A DNA stretch of 6,170 nt from the NCBI GenBank assembly GCA_943331855.1, contig CALQNE010000213.1:1-6170 (forward strand), in the 5' to 3' direction. Made by a program: the position numbers and the translations under genes. Shown piece by piece: positions 1 to 5,870 of the stretch (its first letter is position 1; each line of letters opens with the position of its first letter). Below the pieces are notes generated by a model. That model saw only the letters and a program-made list of their open reading frames with translations, was not told where the DNA came from and searched no databases. Source of the stretch: Bordetella parapertussis (GTDB lineage: Bacteria; Pseudomonadota; Gammaproteobacteria; Burkholderiales; Burkholderiaceae_B).

Positions 1-277
1 CCCCAATCATCGAGGTGAAATCACCAATCAAAAAGATGACCTGATGCCCTAAATCTTGCAACTGACGCATCTTGTTCAGCACGACGGTATGGCCTAGATG
101 AATATCAGGTGCCGTAGGATCTAAGCCAAGCTTAATTCTTAGAGGAATGCCCGTAGCCTGGCTCCGAGCCAATTTCTGGGCAAACTCGGCTTGAACCAAC
201 AGTTCGTCACAGCCGCGCAGAGCTACGCGCAAGTGGGCTTCAGTTTCTTGCGTAATCGTATATTTTTGTATTGACAT
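1..277 (-). CDS. tyrS: Tyrosyl-tRNA synthetase, N-terminal part (cut by window edge)
   Basis: Cytoplasmic class I aminoacyl-tRNA synthetase that charges tRNA-Tyr with tyrosine using ATP. Reading leftward from ATG at 277-275, 92 complete codons lie in the window and the frame stays open to base 1. The visible part is the start of the Rossmann catalytic domain: residues 48-67 contain the [18 protein letters not shown] segment, whose HLGH (residues 60-63) is the class I HIGH signature, followed by [10 protein letters not shown] near the edge. The wording [11 protein letters not shown] resembles the TyrZ-type enzymes of Pseudomonas and Burkholderiales more than Escherichia coli TyrS (inferred from memory, not aligned). 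No strong Shine-Dalgarno sequence precedes this ATG, but the protein start [20 protein letters not shown] fits the family. The KMSKS loop and the tRNA-binding C-terminal domain lie outside the window. The gene is divergent from the M23 peptidase gene. Confidence 0.95.
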   Translation of the reverse strand, partial: MSIQKYTITQETEAHLRVALRGCDELLVQAEFAQKLARSQATGIPLRIKLGLDPTAPDIHLGHTVVLNKMRQLQDLGHQVIFLIGDFTSMIG

Positions 278-470
278 ATCAGAAATAAGCCACTAGATGT
301 ATTAAATGGAATAAAAAAAGACTTGCCCAGCCAAATTCGGCTAAAATTGTTGTTTTCTTGCATTGGCGTTGCCCCACATCATACGCAAAGCCAGTACATA
401 GCGTTTCGCGCCTCCAAGTTTAAACGCGACGGGTTGCGAGCACGGCCCAGTTACACAGGATTATCGCTTA
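278..470. promoter_or_regulatory. Divergent intergenic region between tyrS and the M23 peptidase gene
   Basis: This 193-bp gap separates two divergent start codons and so should hold both promoters. On the plus strand TAAAAT at 342-347 is a reasonable sigma70 -10 element, but there is no good -35 at 16-18 bp; TTGCCC at 323-328 is only 13 bp away. If used, it would give a leader of roughly 115 nt. An imperfect 14-bp palindrome, AGCCAAATTCGGCT at 330-343 (one mismatched pair), overlaps the first bases of that -10. On the minus strand, A/T-rich sequence around 299-320 could hold a -10 for tyrS, but no convincing pair was found. No tRNA, small ORF or T-box-like leader was recognised. Promoter positions are weakly supported. 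Confidence 0.4.
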
Positions 471-1898
471 ATGAGTCAACACAATGACCTAGTCACCGCC
501 AAGGCATTCGCCCCAAGCAGTCTAGGCACGTCTGCACTACCCGCCAGCGGCTCGCATCTTCTGCGTGGCCTACTGGTTGGCGCTGTCCTGCTACTTTGTA
601 TCGGGGCCGCTGCCTTAGGCATGGTTCAACCGGCTCAACCCGAACCCATCCCGCCCGAACAAAGCCTAGTTCAAAACGTATTGCCGTTTCCGCTTGCAGC
701 CAATCCGACGCCTGCTGAGCACGATTCAACAGCCACCAACGCGCCCTACGTCACTGAAACTCGCATTCGCTCGGGCGATACGATCGCCACGATTCTGAAA
801 CGACTCGACATCGCCGACTCTAATTTATCTGCGTATCTGATCAAAGAACCCAAGGTTCGTTTCGCCAGCAAACTGGTACCTGGCCGCTCTGTGCAAGCAG
901 CCACCGACCATAACGGTCAACTGAAATGGGTGCGGTATTTTCACACCCCAACGAGTGATTCAAGCGGTCAGCCCACGGTCAAGTTATTACAAATCAACGC
1001 AACCGACGACGGGTTTAGCGCTGAAGAACTTGAGCTGCCAAGCGAAGTGCATATTGAAGTCGCCGTCGGAACCATCGAGCGCTCACTCTTTGCAACAACC
1101 GACGCAGCCAGCATCCCCGATGGCATCACGATGCAGATGGCTGAAGTGCTCGGCAGCAAAATTGACTTCTTTCGCGGTATTCACCGTGGTGATCAATTTC
1201 GCGTCGTCTACGAAAATCGCAGCTTCGAAGGTCGCCCGGCAGGTCCGGGCCGCGTATTGGCAGTTGAATTTGTCAGTAAAGGCAAGTCCTCGACCGCGGT
1301 ATGGTTTAGCCCAGAGGGCCAACCCGGAAGTTACTACGACCTAGACGGTGAGAGCTTACGTGGCGCATTTTTACGCAACTCGATCAAGTTCTCACGCATC
1401 AGCTCAACCTTTGGGATGCGCAATCTCACCAATAATCAAGCCTGGTCAGGTCATCACCCCGGCGTTGACTATGCAGCCCCAACTGGCACGCCGATTCACG
1501 CAACGGCCGATGGCGTCGTACAACTTGCGGGTTGGCACTTTGGCTATGGCAACACCATCATTCTCAAACATCACAGCAAGATCACCACGTTGTACGCGCA
1601 TCAAAGCCGTTTTGCTGATGGCATCACCGTTGGCACAAAGGTGTCGCAAGGCCAACTGATCGGCTATGTCGGTTCAACCGGCTGGTCAACAGGCTCGCAC
1701 CTGCATTACGAATTTCGTGTAGCTGATAAGCCCATTGATCCGTTATCTGCCACAGCAGCGATGCCGGCCTCGACCCCACTCGAACCCGAGCAACGTGCAA
1801 AGTTTGCAGAAGCAGCCGCGCCCTATCGCCAACAGCTCCAAGTGTTGGCAAAGTTTCAAGAATTCGTGCCCGAAATCAGTAGCGTCGCCGTCCGCTAG
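471..1898 (+). CDS. Membrane-anchored M23 family murein DD-endopeptidase (MepM/YebA-like)
   Basis: Zinc metallopeptidase of the lysostaphin/M23 family, expected to cut peptide cross-links in the periplasmic murein, opening the mesh for growth. The 475-residue protein has a cytoplasmic tail, one hydrophobic segment at about 31-51 (signal anchor or uncleaved signal), a proline-rich linker (53-82), an OapA/LysM-like region starting with the RSGDTIATILKRLDI stretch (100-114), a Csd3/MepM-type middle domain up to about 290, and the M23 domain at about 310-425. Zinc ligands are predicted as His329 and Asp333 (HPGVD) and His412 of HLH (410-412); His377 in YAH is the other conserved histidine. All expected active-site residues are present, so it should be active rather than a degenerate EnvC/NlpD-type activator. 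ATG at 471 is preceded by CAGGA at 456-460, 10 nt away. anmK follows after 14 nt, suggesting cotranscription. The closest named relative I recognise is E. coli MepM; the substrate bond is inferred from the family. Confidence 0.92.
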   Translation: MSQHNDLVTAKAFAPSSLGTSALPASGSHLLRGLLVGAVLLLCIGAAALGMVQPAQPEPIPPEQSLVQNVLPFPLAANPTPAEHDSTATNAPYVTETRIRSGDTIATILKRLDIADSNLSAYLIKEPKVRFASKLVPGRSVQAATDHNGQLKWVRYFHTPTSDSSGQPTVKLLQINATDDGFSAEELELPSEVHIEVAVGTIERSLFATTDAASIPDGITMQMAEVLGSKIDFFRGIHRGDQFRVVYENRSFEGRPAGPGRVLAVEFVSKGKSSTAVWFSPEGQPGSYYDLDGESLRGAFLRNSIKFSRISSTFGMRNLTNNQAWSGHHPGVDYAAPTGTPIHATADGVVQLAGWHFGYGNTIILKHHSKITTLYAHQSRFADGITVGTKVSQGQLIGYVGSTGWSTGSHLHYEFRVADKPIDPLSATAAMPASTPLEPEQRAKFAEAAAPYRQQLQVLAKFQEFVPEISSVAVR

Positions 1899-1912
1899 TC
1901 GGGATCGCTGCC

Positions 1913-3034
1913 TTGAGCGCGTCACACTATATTGGATTAATGTCAGGCACAAGCCTTGATGGTGTTGATGCTGTGTTGGCCCGATTTGATCCAAAGGGTC
2001 GACCCACCGTTATGGCACGGGCAACAAGTCCGTTTGAACCTGCCCTACGTGAGGCCTTATTCTCGTTAAACACCTCGGGCCCAGATGAACTCGCGCGCGC
2101 AGCGCTCGCTGCGAACCAACTCGCAACCGTTTATGCACAGTTGGTCGCACAAACGCTCAAGCAAGCCAAGCTCTCCGCGCACCAAATCTCGGCGATTGGT
2201 GCGCACGGACAAACCGTTCGACATCAACCTGCACTTGGCTACACAATTCAACTCAATGCCCCAGCCCTGCTCGCCGAGCTCACTGGCATTTCAGTCATCG
2301 CGGATTTTCGTAGTCGTGACGTGGCGGCGGGTGGGCAAGGCGCGCCCCTCGTGCCCGTTTTTCATGCCGGTATTTTTTCGACAAATTACACCCGTGTGAT
2401 TTTGAATTTAGGCGGCATTGCAAACATTACGATTTTGCGACCTGAGTCAGACCCTGTTGGTTTTGACACAGGGCCTGCAAATGCGCTGATGGATAGCTGG
2501 TGCCAGTTACACACTGGGCAAAGTTTTGATGCTGACGGTGCTTGGGGGGCGCAAGGACGTGCGCACACCCCGCTACTTGAACGCTTAATCGCCTCAGAAC
2601 CCTGGTTGAAACAACCGCCACCAAAATCAACTGGGCGAGATTTGTTCAACTTGGTATGGCTCGAACCGCGTTTGCAATACTGCCTAGGTCGCCTTGAGCC
2701 CGGTCAAACATTGACGCCTCAAGACATCCAGGCAACGCTTTGCCGCTTCACCGTTGAAACGGCTGTGCAATCGATCTTGGCCCAGGCTCCTGACGTGCAA
2801 GAAGTTTTAGTGTGTGGTGGTGGCGCCCATAACCACGCCTTGCTGCAAGGTTTAAAAGAAGCATTGCCTTGCCCGGTCCTCACCACAGATGCTGCGGGTG
2901 TCGGCACACAGGATGTTGAAGCGTTAGCCTTTGCATGGCTAGCCTGGGCGCATCAACATGGCGTTGCAGCAGGAAACCCCAAGGTCACCGGGTCGCGCGG
3001 CGCACGAATTTTAGGCGCTAGCTGGCCAGCTTGA
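1913..3034 (+). CDS. anmK: Anhydro-N-acetylmuramic acid kinase
   Basis: Cytoplasmic ATP-dependent kinase of murein recycling: it opens the 1,6-anhydro ring of anhydro-MurNAc with water while phosphorylating it, giving MurNAc-6-phosphate for MurQ or further salvage. The 373-residue length is normal. Diagnostic features are the N-terminal phosphate-binding GLMSGTSLDGVD (8-19), GAHGQTVRH (96-104), LNLGGIANIT (164-173), FDTGPANALMD (184-194) whose Asp185 corresponds to the catalytic aspartate of the family, GRDLFN (241-246), the nucleotide-site VCGGGAHN (300-307) and the C-terminal DVEALAFAWLA (334-344). The start is TTG at 1913: the first ATG downstream lies inside the conserved GLMSGTS motif and would delete the phosphate loop, while GGGA at 1901-1904 gives a weak ribosome binding site 8 nt before TTG. 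The 14-nt gap and lack of a terminator after the M23 gene point to one transcript, ended by the hairpin at 3041-3069. Confidence 0.96.
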   Translation: MSASHYIGLMSGTSLDGVDAVLARFDPKGRPTVMARATSPFEPALREALFSLNTSGPDELARAALAANQLATVYAQLVAQTLKQAKLSAHQISAIGAHGQTVRHQPALGYTIQLNAPALLAELTGISVIADFRSRDVAAGGQGAPLVPVFHAGIFSTNYTRVILNLGGIANITILRPESDPVGFDTGPANALMDSWCQLHTGQSFDADGAWGAQGRAHTPLLERLIASEPWLKQPPPKSTGRDLFNLVWLEPRLQYCLGRLEPGQTLTPQDIQATLCRFTVETAVQSILAQAPDVQEVLVCGGGAHNHALLQGLKEALPCPVLTTDAAGVGTQDVEALAFAWLAWAHQHGVAAGNPKVTGSRGARILGASWPA

Positions 3035-3040
3035 AAAAAC

Positions 3041-3069
3041 AAAAAAGCCACGCCCGAGCGTGGCTTTTT
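3041..3069. terminator. Bidirectional rho-independent terminator between anmK and erpA
   Basis: The stem GCCACGC (3047-3053) pairs perfectly with GCGTGGC (3058-3064) across the 4-nt loop CCGA. Six A residues (3041-3046) precede it and five T residues (3065-3069) follow, so each strand presents a GC stem followed by a U tract. It begins 7 nt after the anmK stop and ends 14 nt before the erpA stop on the other strand. This is the expected place for a shared terminator of convergent genes. Confidence 0.9.
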
Positions 3070-3082
3070 GACCTTCAGTTCT

Positions 3083-3451
3083 TTATACCGAAAACGACGA
3101 ACCGCAGCCGCAAGTAGTTGAGGCGTTTGGATTGCGGATCACAAATTGTGAACCTTCGATATCTTCTTTGTAATCGATCTCAGCACCGACTAAATACTGA
3201 AAACTCATTGGGTCAACCAAGAGAGCCACGCCATTTTTTTCAAGTGTCGTGTCATCTTCATTGACGTCTTCATCAAAGGTGAAGCCGTACTGAAAACCCG
3301 AACAACCACCACCCTGCACAAACACGCGCAGTTTGAGGTTTGAATTACCTTCTTCGATCAGCAAATCTTTCACCTTGGCAGCCGCTGAATCTGTAAACAG
3401 AATCGGGGTTGGGGGCGCTTGCAAATCTACGGTTTGTGTGGCGATGCTCAT
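3083..3451 (-). CDS. erpA: Iron-sulfur cluster insertion protein ErpA (A-type carrier)
   Basis: Small cytoplasmic A-type carrier that receives Fe-S clusters from the scaffold and hands them to apoproteins, in E. coli including the isoprenoid enzymes IspG and IspH. The 122-residue protein is one HesB/IscA-like domain. It begins with a family-typical [14 protein letters not shown] (18-31), has [11 protein letters not shown] at 47-57, and ends with [11 protein letters not shown] (112-122). The three cluster ligands are Cys50, Cys114 and Cys116, with the usual 63-residue gap followed by the CGC pair. The longer N-terminus and the C-terminal SSFSV favour ErpA over IscA, as does the absence of neighbouring isc genes. 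The ATG at 3451-3449 has a strong AGGAG (3462-3458 on this strand) 6 nt upstream. Its own promoter with an overlapping IscR-like operator lies just upstream, so expression probably responds to cellular Fe-S status. Alternative: a generic IscA/SufA paralogue, thought less likely. Confidence 0.95.
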   Translation of the reverse strand: MSIATQTVDLQAPPTPILFTDSAAAKVKDLLIEEGNSNLKLRVFVQGGGCSGFQYGFTFDEDVNEDDTTLEKNGVALLVDPMSFQYLVGAEIDYKEDIEGSQFVIRNPNASTTCGCGSSFSV

Positions 3452-3479
3452 GAGTGACTCCTGTCCCGCAGGACAATAC

Positions 3480-3508
3480 TAAATATGATACTTGACTGCA
3501 TTGGTCAA
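3480..3508 (-). promoter_or_regulatory. Sigma70-like promoter of erpA
   Basis: On the minus strand TTGACC (3508-3503) is a 5/6 match to the -35 consensus. It is followed by a 17-bp spacer (3502-3486) and TATTTA (3485-3480) as the -10. The predicted start would be near 3474-3472, leaving a leader of about 22 nt with the AGGAG at 3462-3458. Spacing, sequence and distance to the start codon agree, although the start site is only predicted. It overlaps the IscR-like operator, which covers the -35 hexamer. Confidence 0.75.
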
Positions 3509-3512
3509 CTAT
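3488..3512 (-). promoter_or_regulatory. Probable type 1 IscR operator upstream of erpA
   Basis: On the minus strand this 25-bp element has the outer halves ATAGTTGAC and GTCAAGTAT around the 7-bp centre CAATGCA. Compared with the published E. coli type 1 IscR motif (halves ATASYYGAC and GTCRRSTAT, centre TRWWWYA), both 9-bp halves match at every position and the centre matches 5 of 7, giving 23 of 25 by my manual count. The halves are near-perfect inverted repeats, as expected for a dimer site. It covers the -35 hexamer of the predicted erpA promoter, a position suited to repression by [2Fe-2S]-IscR when clusters are plentiful. E. coli erpA (formerly yadR) is a known IscR target. The iscR gene is not in this window. 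Confidence 0.8.
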
Positions 3513-3532
3513 ACCGCAAGTGCGCCCAGAAT

Positions 3533-4255
3533 TCATAGATCAACCACTTTAGAGGCAAGGACAATATCGCCTGCCAGCACCCGTACGGTCACTGATTTCA
3601 AGGCGAAGCCTTGCGGGACCGCCAACAACCCTTGACCTCGTTGAAACTGTGCAAAATCCAGTCGTAATGGTGCCTGTAACACCTCGGTTTGTACGGTTGC
3701 ACCAGATTCCTGAGCCCACTCATCGACTAAGGGCCGTAAAACAATCCGTTGCTCAAGCACCTGCGCCGCGTCAATGCAATGGCCCACTCCAACAAACTGC
3801 AGCATCCCTTCGAATCGTTTAGTGCTCTTTCCGCTACGCATCAATAAAACACGATAGTGCAGGCCGTCCGTTTGCTTTTGAATATCCAGGGCACGGATAT
3901 CGAGCGAGCCTTGAGGGCCGGGCGGCAACAGGTTCTCTAAAAATGCCAACTGATCTTGTTGACGACCAAGTTCGGCCTGCAAGCTTTCAAGCAACTTTTC
4001 GAGTTCGGCGCGCGCGGCGCGCTCAATTAACAATTCGCGACGTGCAACGTTGAACTGAGAATCTGCTTGGGTGCGCTCAGCCTCGAACGTCTGCCGAGCC
4101 CGCAACAGAGCAGCGCGCTCGGTGCGCACCTGCAACGCCAGCGCCTCTGCGCTGGGCTGTTGGGCAATGAATACGCCCAAAGCTCCACCCAACACTAGCA
4201 ACAACACTACCCCGCCAATCAGCGAGGCGAAGGTACGCCTAGCAGTTCTTGCCAT
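3533..4255 (-). CDS. DUF6776-like single-pass membrane protein with coiled coil, function unknown
   Basis: No biochemical role is known to me. Counting from the ATG at 4255-4253 (240 residues), a basic N-terminus (MARTARR) is followed by one hydrophobic segment at about 10-32. A long charged helix rich in Glu, Arg, Ala, Leu and Gln (about 35-108) is probably a coiled coil. A C-terminal beta-rich domain begins near ENLLPPGPQG (107-116) and includes LHYRVLLMRSGKSTKRFEG. This build, with most of the chain probably periplasmic, fits the DUF6776 proteins found beside argC and erpA in betaproteobacteria and pseudomonads (family assignment from memory). An in-frame TTG at 4261-4259 would add two residues; ATG is preferred, but no clear Shine-Dalgarno precedes either. 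It begins 11 nt after the argC stop, suggesting translation coupled to argC. No terminator separates it from erpA, so some readthrough into erpA is possible. Confidence 0.8.
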   Translation of the reverse strand: MARTARRTFASLIGGVVLLLVLGGALGVFIAQQPSAEALALQVRTERAALLRARQTFEAERTQADSQFNVARRELLIERAARAELEKLLESLQAELGRQQDQLAFLENLLPPGPQGSLDIRALDIQKQTDGLHYRVLLMRSGKSTKRFEGMLQFVGVGHCIDAAQVLEQRIVLRPLVDEWAQESGATVQTEVLQAPLRLDFAQFQRGQGLLAVPQGFALKSVTVRVLAGDIVLASKVVDL

Positions 4256-4266
4256 CTGCAACAGGC

Positions 4267-5328
4267 TTAAGGCAGGATCGCGACTTGATTTAAACCCGCG
4301 CTTTCGGGTAGGCCAAACATCAAATTCATATTTTGAATGGCCTGGCCTGAAGCACCTTTCACAAGATTGTCTTGCACCACCAAAATAATCAAGCGATCAC
4401 CGTTACCCGGGCGCTGCAGCGCGATGCGCAGAGTATTTGACGCGCGCACCGAGCGCGTGTCTGGCTGACTTCCAAAGGGCATCACATCAATAAACGTTTC
4501 GTTGGCATAGCGCGCCTCAAAAAGCGCCTGAAAATCAACCCCGCGCGCCTCGGGCAAGATCCTAGCGTAAATAGTGCTGAACATGCCACGAATCATAGGC
4601 ACAAGGTGCGGCACAAACGTCAGCCCAACTGGCCCACCCGCCAGGCGCTGCAACTGTTCGTCAATTTCAACTTGATGACGATGCCCCGCCACGCCATACG
4701 CTTTAAAGTTATCACTGGCTTCAGACAATAAGCTACCTACTTCCGCTTTACGGCCAGCCCCACTGACACCCGACTTGCAGTCAGCGATCAGGTCCGAAGT
4801 GTCGATCAAAGGCTTGCCACCCAGCAGTGGCGCCAAGCCCAACAGTACGGTCGTGGGATAGCAACCAGGATTACCCACCACACGAGCCTTGGCCACTGCG
4901 GCGCGATTGAGCTCAACCACCCCATAGACAGACTCTTTAAGAATCTCTGGGCAAGTATGCGGAATTTTGTACCACTTTTCAAAAGCCTTGATATCTTGCA
5001 AGCGGAAGTCGGCCGCCAAATCGATGAGCTTGACACCTGCAGCCAGGAGCTCGGGCGCCTGGGCCATCGCCACGCCGTGAGGTGTCGCAAAAAATACAAC
5101 GTCACAATCCGTCAACGGCGCTTTATCAGGCGCTGAAAATGCCAGTTTGACGTGACCCCGCAAGTTGGGAAACATATTGGCCACGGGCATACCATCTTCT
5201 TGGCGCGACGTAATAGCCGTCAGTTCAACGTTCGGATGTTGCGACAAAATACGCAAGAGCTCAACGCCGGTATAACCCGTGCCGCCCACAATCCCTACCT
5301 TGATCCGTTTTGCTAAAGCTTGTGTCAT
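4267..5328 (-). CDS. argC: N-acetyl-gamma-glutamyl-phosphate reductase
   Basis: Cytoplasmic NADPH-dependent enzyme of arginine synthesis (third step): it reduces N-acetyl-glutamyl 5-phosphate to N-acetylglutamate 5-semialdehyde. The 353-residue protein has the N-terminal Rossmann motif [17 protein letters not shown] (10-26), FFATPHGVA (79-87), DLAADFRL (103-110), and the active-site GNPGCYPT (152-159) with nucleophile Cys156. It continues with SGVSGAGRK (186-194), the substrate-binding [11 protein letters not shown] (212-222) and the C-terminal [19 protein letters not shown] (321-339). All catalytic features are intact. The ATG at 5328-5326 is chosen over an in-frame GTG at 5376 because AGGAG lies 7 nt upstream of the ATG and the resulting length suits this ArgC class. 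The gene lies between the ribosomal operon terminator and the DUF6776-like gene, with which it is probably cotranscribed. No arg operator could be identified. Confidence 0.97.
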   Translation of the reverse strand: MTQALAKRIKVGIVGGTGYTGVELLRILSQHPNVELTAITSRQEDGMPVANMFPNLRGHVKLAFSAPDKAPLTDCDVVFFATPHGVAMAQAPELLAAGVKLIDLAADFRLQDIKAFEKWYKIPHTCPEILKESVYGVVELNRAAVAKARVVGNPGCYPTTVLLGLAPLLGGKPLIDTSDLIADCKSGVSGAGRKAEVGSLLSEASDNFKAYGVAGHRHQVEIDEQLQRLAGGPVGLTFVPHLVPMIRGMFSTIYARILPEARGVDFQALFEARYANETFIDVMPFGSQPDTRSVRASNTLRIALQRPGNGDRLIILVVQDNLVKGASGQAIQNMNLMFGLPESAGLNQVAILP

Positions 5329-5335
5329 GTCGAGA

Positions 5336-5340
5336 CTCCT
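5336..5340 (-). promoter_or_regulatory. Ribosome binding site that fixes the argC start
   Basis: AGGAG on the minus strand lies 7 nt before the ATG at 5328. It is a full-strength Shine-Dalgarno match at optimal spacing and lies inside the longer reading frame opened by GTG at 5376. That makes the upstream start very unlikely. Confidence 0.85.
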
Positions 5341-5411
5341 GATTCTAAATCGGCCGGCGTACAACGCAACCGGCACCCTGTGGCAAATATTATCCCATGC
5401 ACACGTAAGAG
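5341..5411 (-). promoter_or_regulatory. argC upstream region: candidate -10 and a leader hairpin
   Basis: Between the rpsI terminator and the argC ribosome binding site, the minus strand carries GATAAT (5394-5389), a plausible -10 element. The expected -35 position falls in the T tract of the terminator with no good hexamer, so the promoter call is weak. Further down, GCCGG (5374-5370) and CCGGC (5357-5353) can pair, with GCG/CGC pairs available inside as an alternative fold. This forms a small stem in the leader about 13 nt before the AGGAG. Whether it has any role is unknown. Confidence 0.35.
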
Positions 5412-5440
5412 AAAAAAAAGACCGCTTGCGCGGTCTTTTT
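5412..5440 (-). terminator. Rho-independent terminator of the rplM-rpsI operon
   Basis: Read on the minus strand, GACCGC (5435-5430) pairs with GCGGTC (5425-5420) around the tetraloop GCAA, a stabilising GNRA type. It is preceded by five A residues and followed by eight T residues (5419-5412). The stem starts about 35 nt after the rpsI stop. The other strand has five T residues, so weak termination in the opposite direction is possible, but no plus-strand gene leads into it. Confidence 0.92.
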
Positions 5441-5474
5441 GCACTGGAGCCATTTGCAGCCCCGGGCAGATCGA

Positions 5475-5867
5475 TCAGCGCTTGCTGAACTGTTTCCGAC
5501 GACGTGCTTTGTGGAAACCAACTTTCTTACGCTCGACTTCACGTGCATCGCGCGTAACCAACCCTGCTTTAGACAGTGAAGGCTTTAACGTTGCATCGTA
5601 ATCAATCAGTGCACGAGTAATACCGTGACGTACCGCACCCGCCTGGCCGCTTTCGCCGCCGCCGTGCACGTTGATATGAAAATCAAACGAAACTAAATGG
5701 CCTGTCAGTTCGAGCGGTTGACGCACGACCATACGACCTGTTTCGCGGGCAAAGTATTCGTCAACGGGCTTGCCGTTCACAACAATCTTGCCAGCGCCTT
5801 TTTTCATGAAGACACGAGCCACCGAAGTCTTGCGGCGGCCGGTTCCGTAATTCCAATTACCGATCAT
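5475..5867 (-). CDS. rpsI: 30S ribosomal protein S9
   Basis: Structural protein of the small subunit head, whose extended C-terminal tail reaches the P-site tRNA. The 130-residue length is standard for proteobacteria. Recognisable parts are [14 protein letters not shown] (7-20), the NGKPVDEYF region, [21 protein letters not shown] (67-87) and the basic C-terminus [11 protein letters not shown] ending in the invariant SKR. The ATG at 5867-5865 lies 3 nt after the rplM stop. Its Shine-Dalgarno AAAGGAT (5879-5873) lies within the last codons of rplM, so translation of the two is probably coupled. A terminator follows at 5412-5440. Confidence 0.98.
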   Translation of the reverse strand: MIGNWNYGTGRRKTSVARVFMKKGAGKIVVNGKPVDEYFARETGRMVVRQPLELTGHLVSFDFHINVHGGGESGQAGAVRHGITRALIDYDATLKPSLSKAGLVTRDAREVERKKVGFHKARRRKQFSKR

Positions 5868-5870
5868 GGC

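Noticed and set aside
955..1344. Plus-strand 129-residue open frame inside the M23 gene
   Set aside because: It is an out-of-frame shadow of a clearly functional gene, with low-complexity Ser/Lys-rich sequence and no recognisable domain.
1743..1994. Minus-strand 83-residue open frame spanning the M23/anmK junction
   Set aside because: It is antisense to two confident genes, with Cys/His/Arg-rich composition typical of reverse-strand shadows and no ribosome binding site or family resemblance.
3345..3536. Minus-strand 63-residue open frame overlapping the erpA promoter and start
   Set aside because: It is out of frame with erpA, runs through the promoter and operator, and its sequence resembles no protein.
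3998..4024. GCGC-rich palindromic stretch in the DUF6776-like gene
   Set aside because: It is explained by alternating Ala and Arg codons in the coiled-coil region, with no T tract or repeat context.
4256..4261. TTG at 4261 as the start of the DUF6776-like gene
   Set aside because: It adds only two residues, has no better ribosome binding site and is a rarer codon than the ATG at 4255. It cannot be fully excluded.
5343..5370. Minus-strand TTGCGT - 16 bp - TAGAAT as an argC promoter
   Set aside because: Transcription would begin within or next to the AGGAG, leaving no usable ribosome binding site, so a real promoter here is unlikely.
5329..5376. A longer argC beginning at GTG 5376 (369 residues)
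   Set aside because: The extra 16 residues do not look like ArgC, and a strong AGGAG sits at ideal spacing before the ATG at 5328.
5320..5601. Plus-strand 93-residue open frame across the argC leader, terminator and rpsI 3' end
   Set aside because: It reads through a rho-independent terminator and antisense to rpsI, and has no protein-like features.
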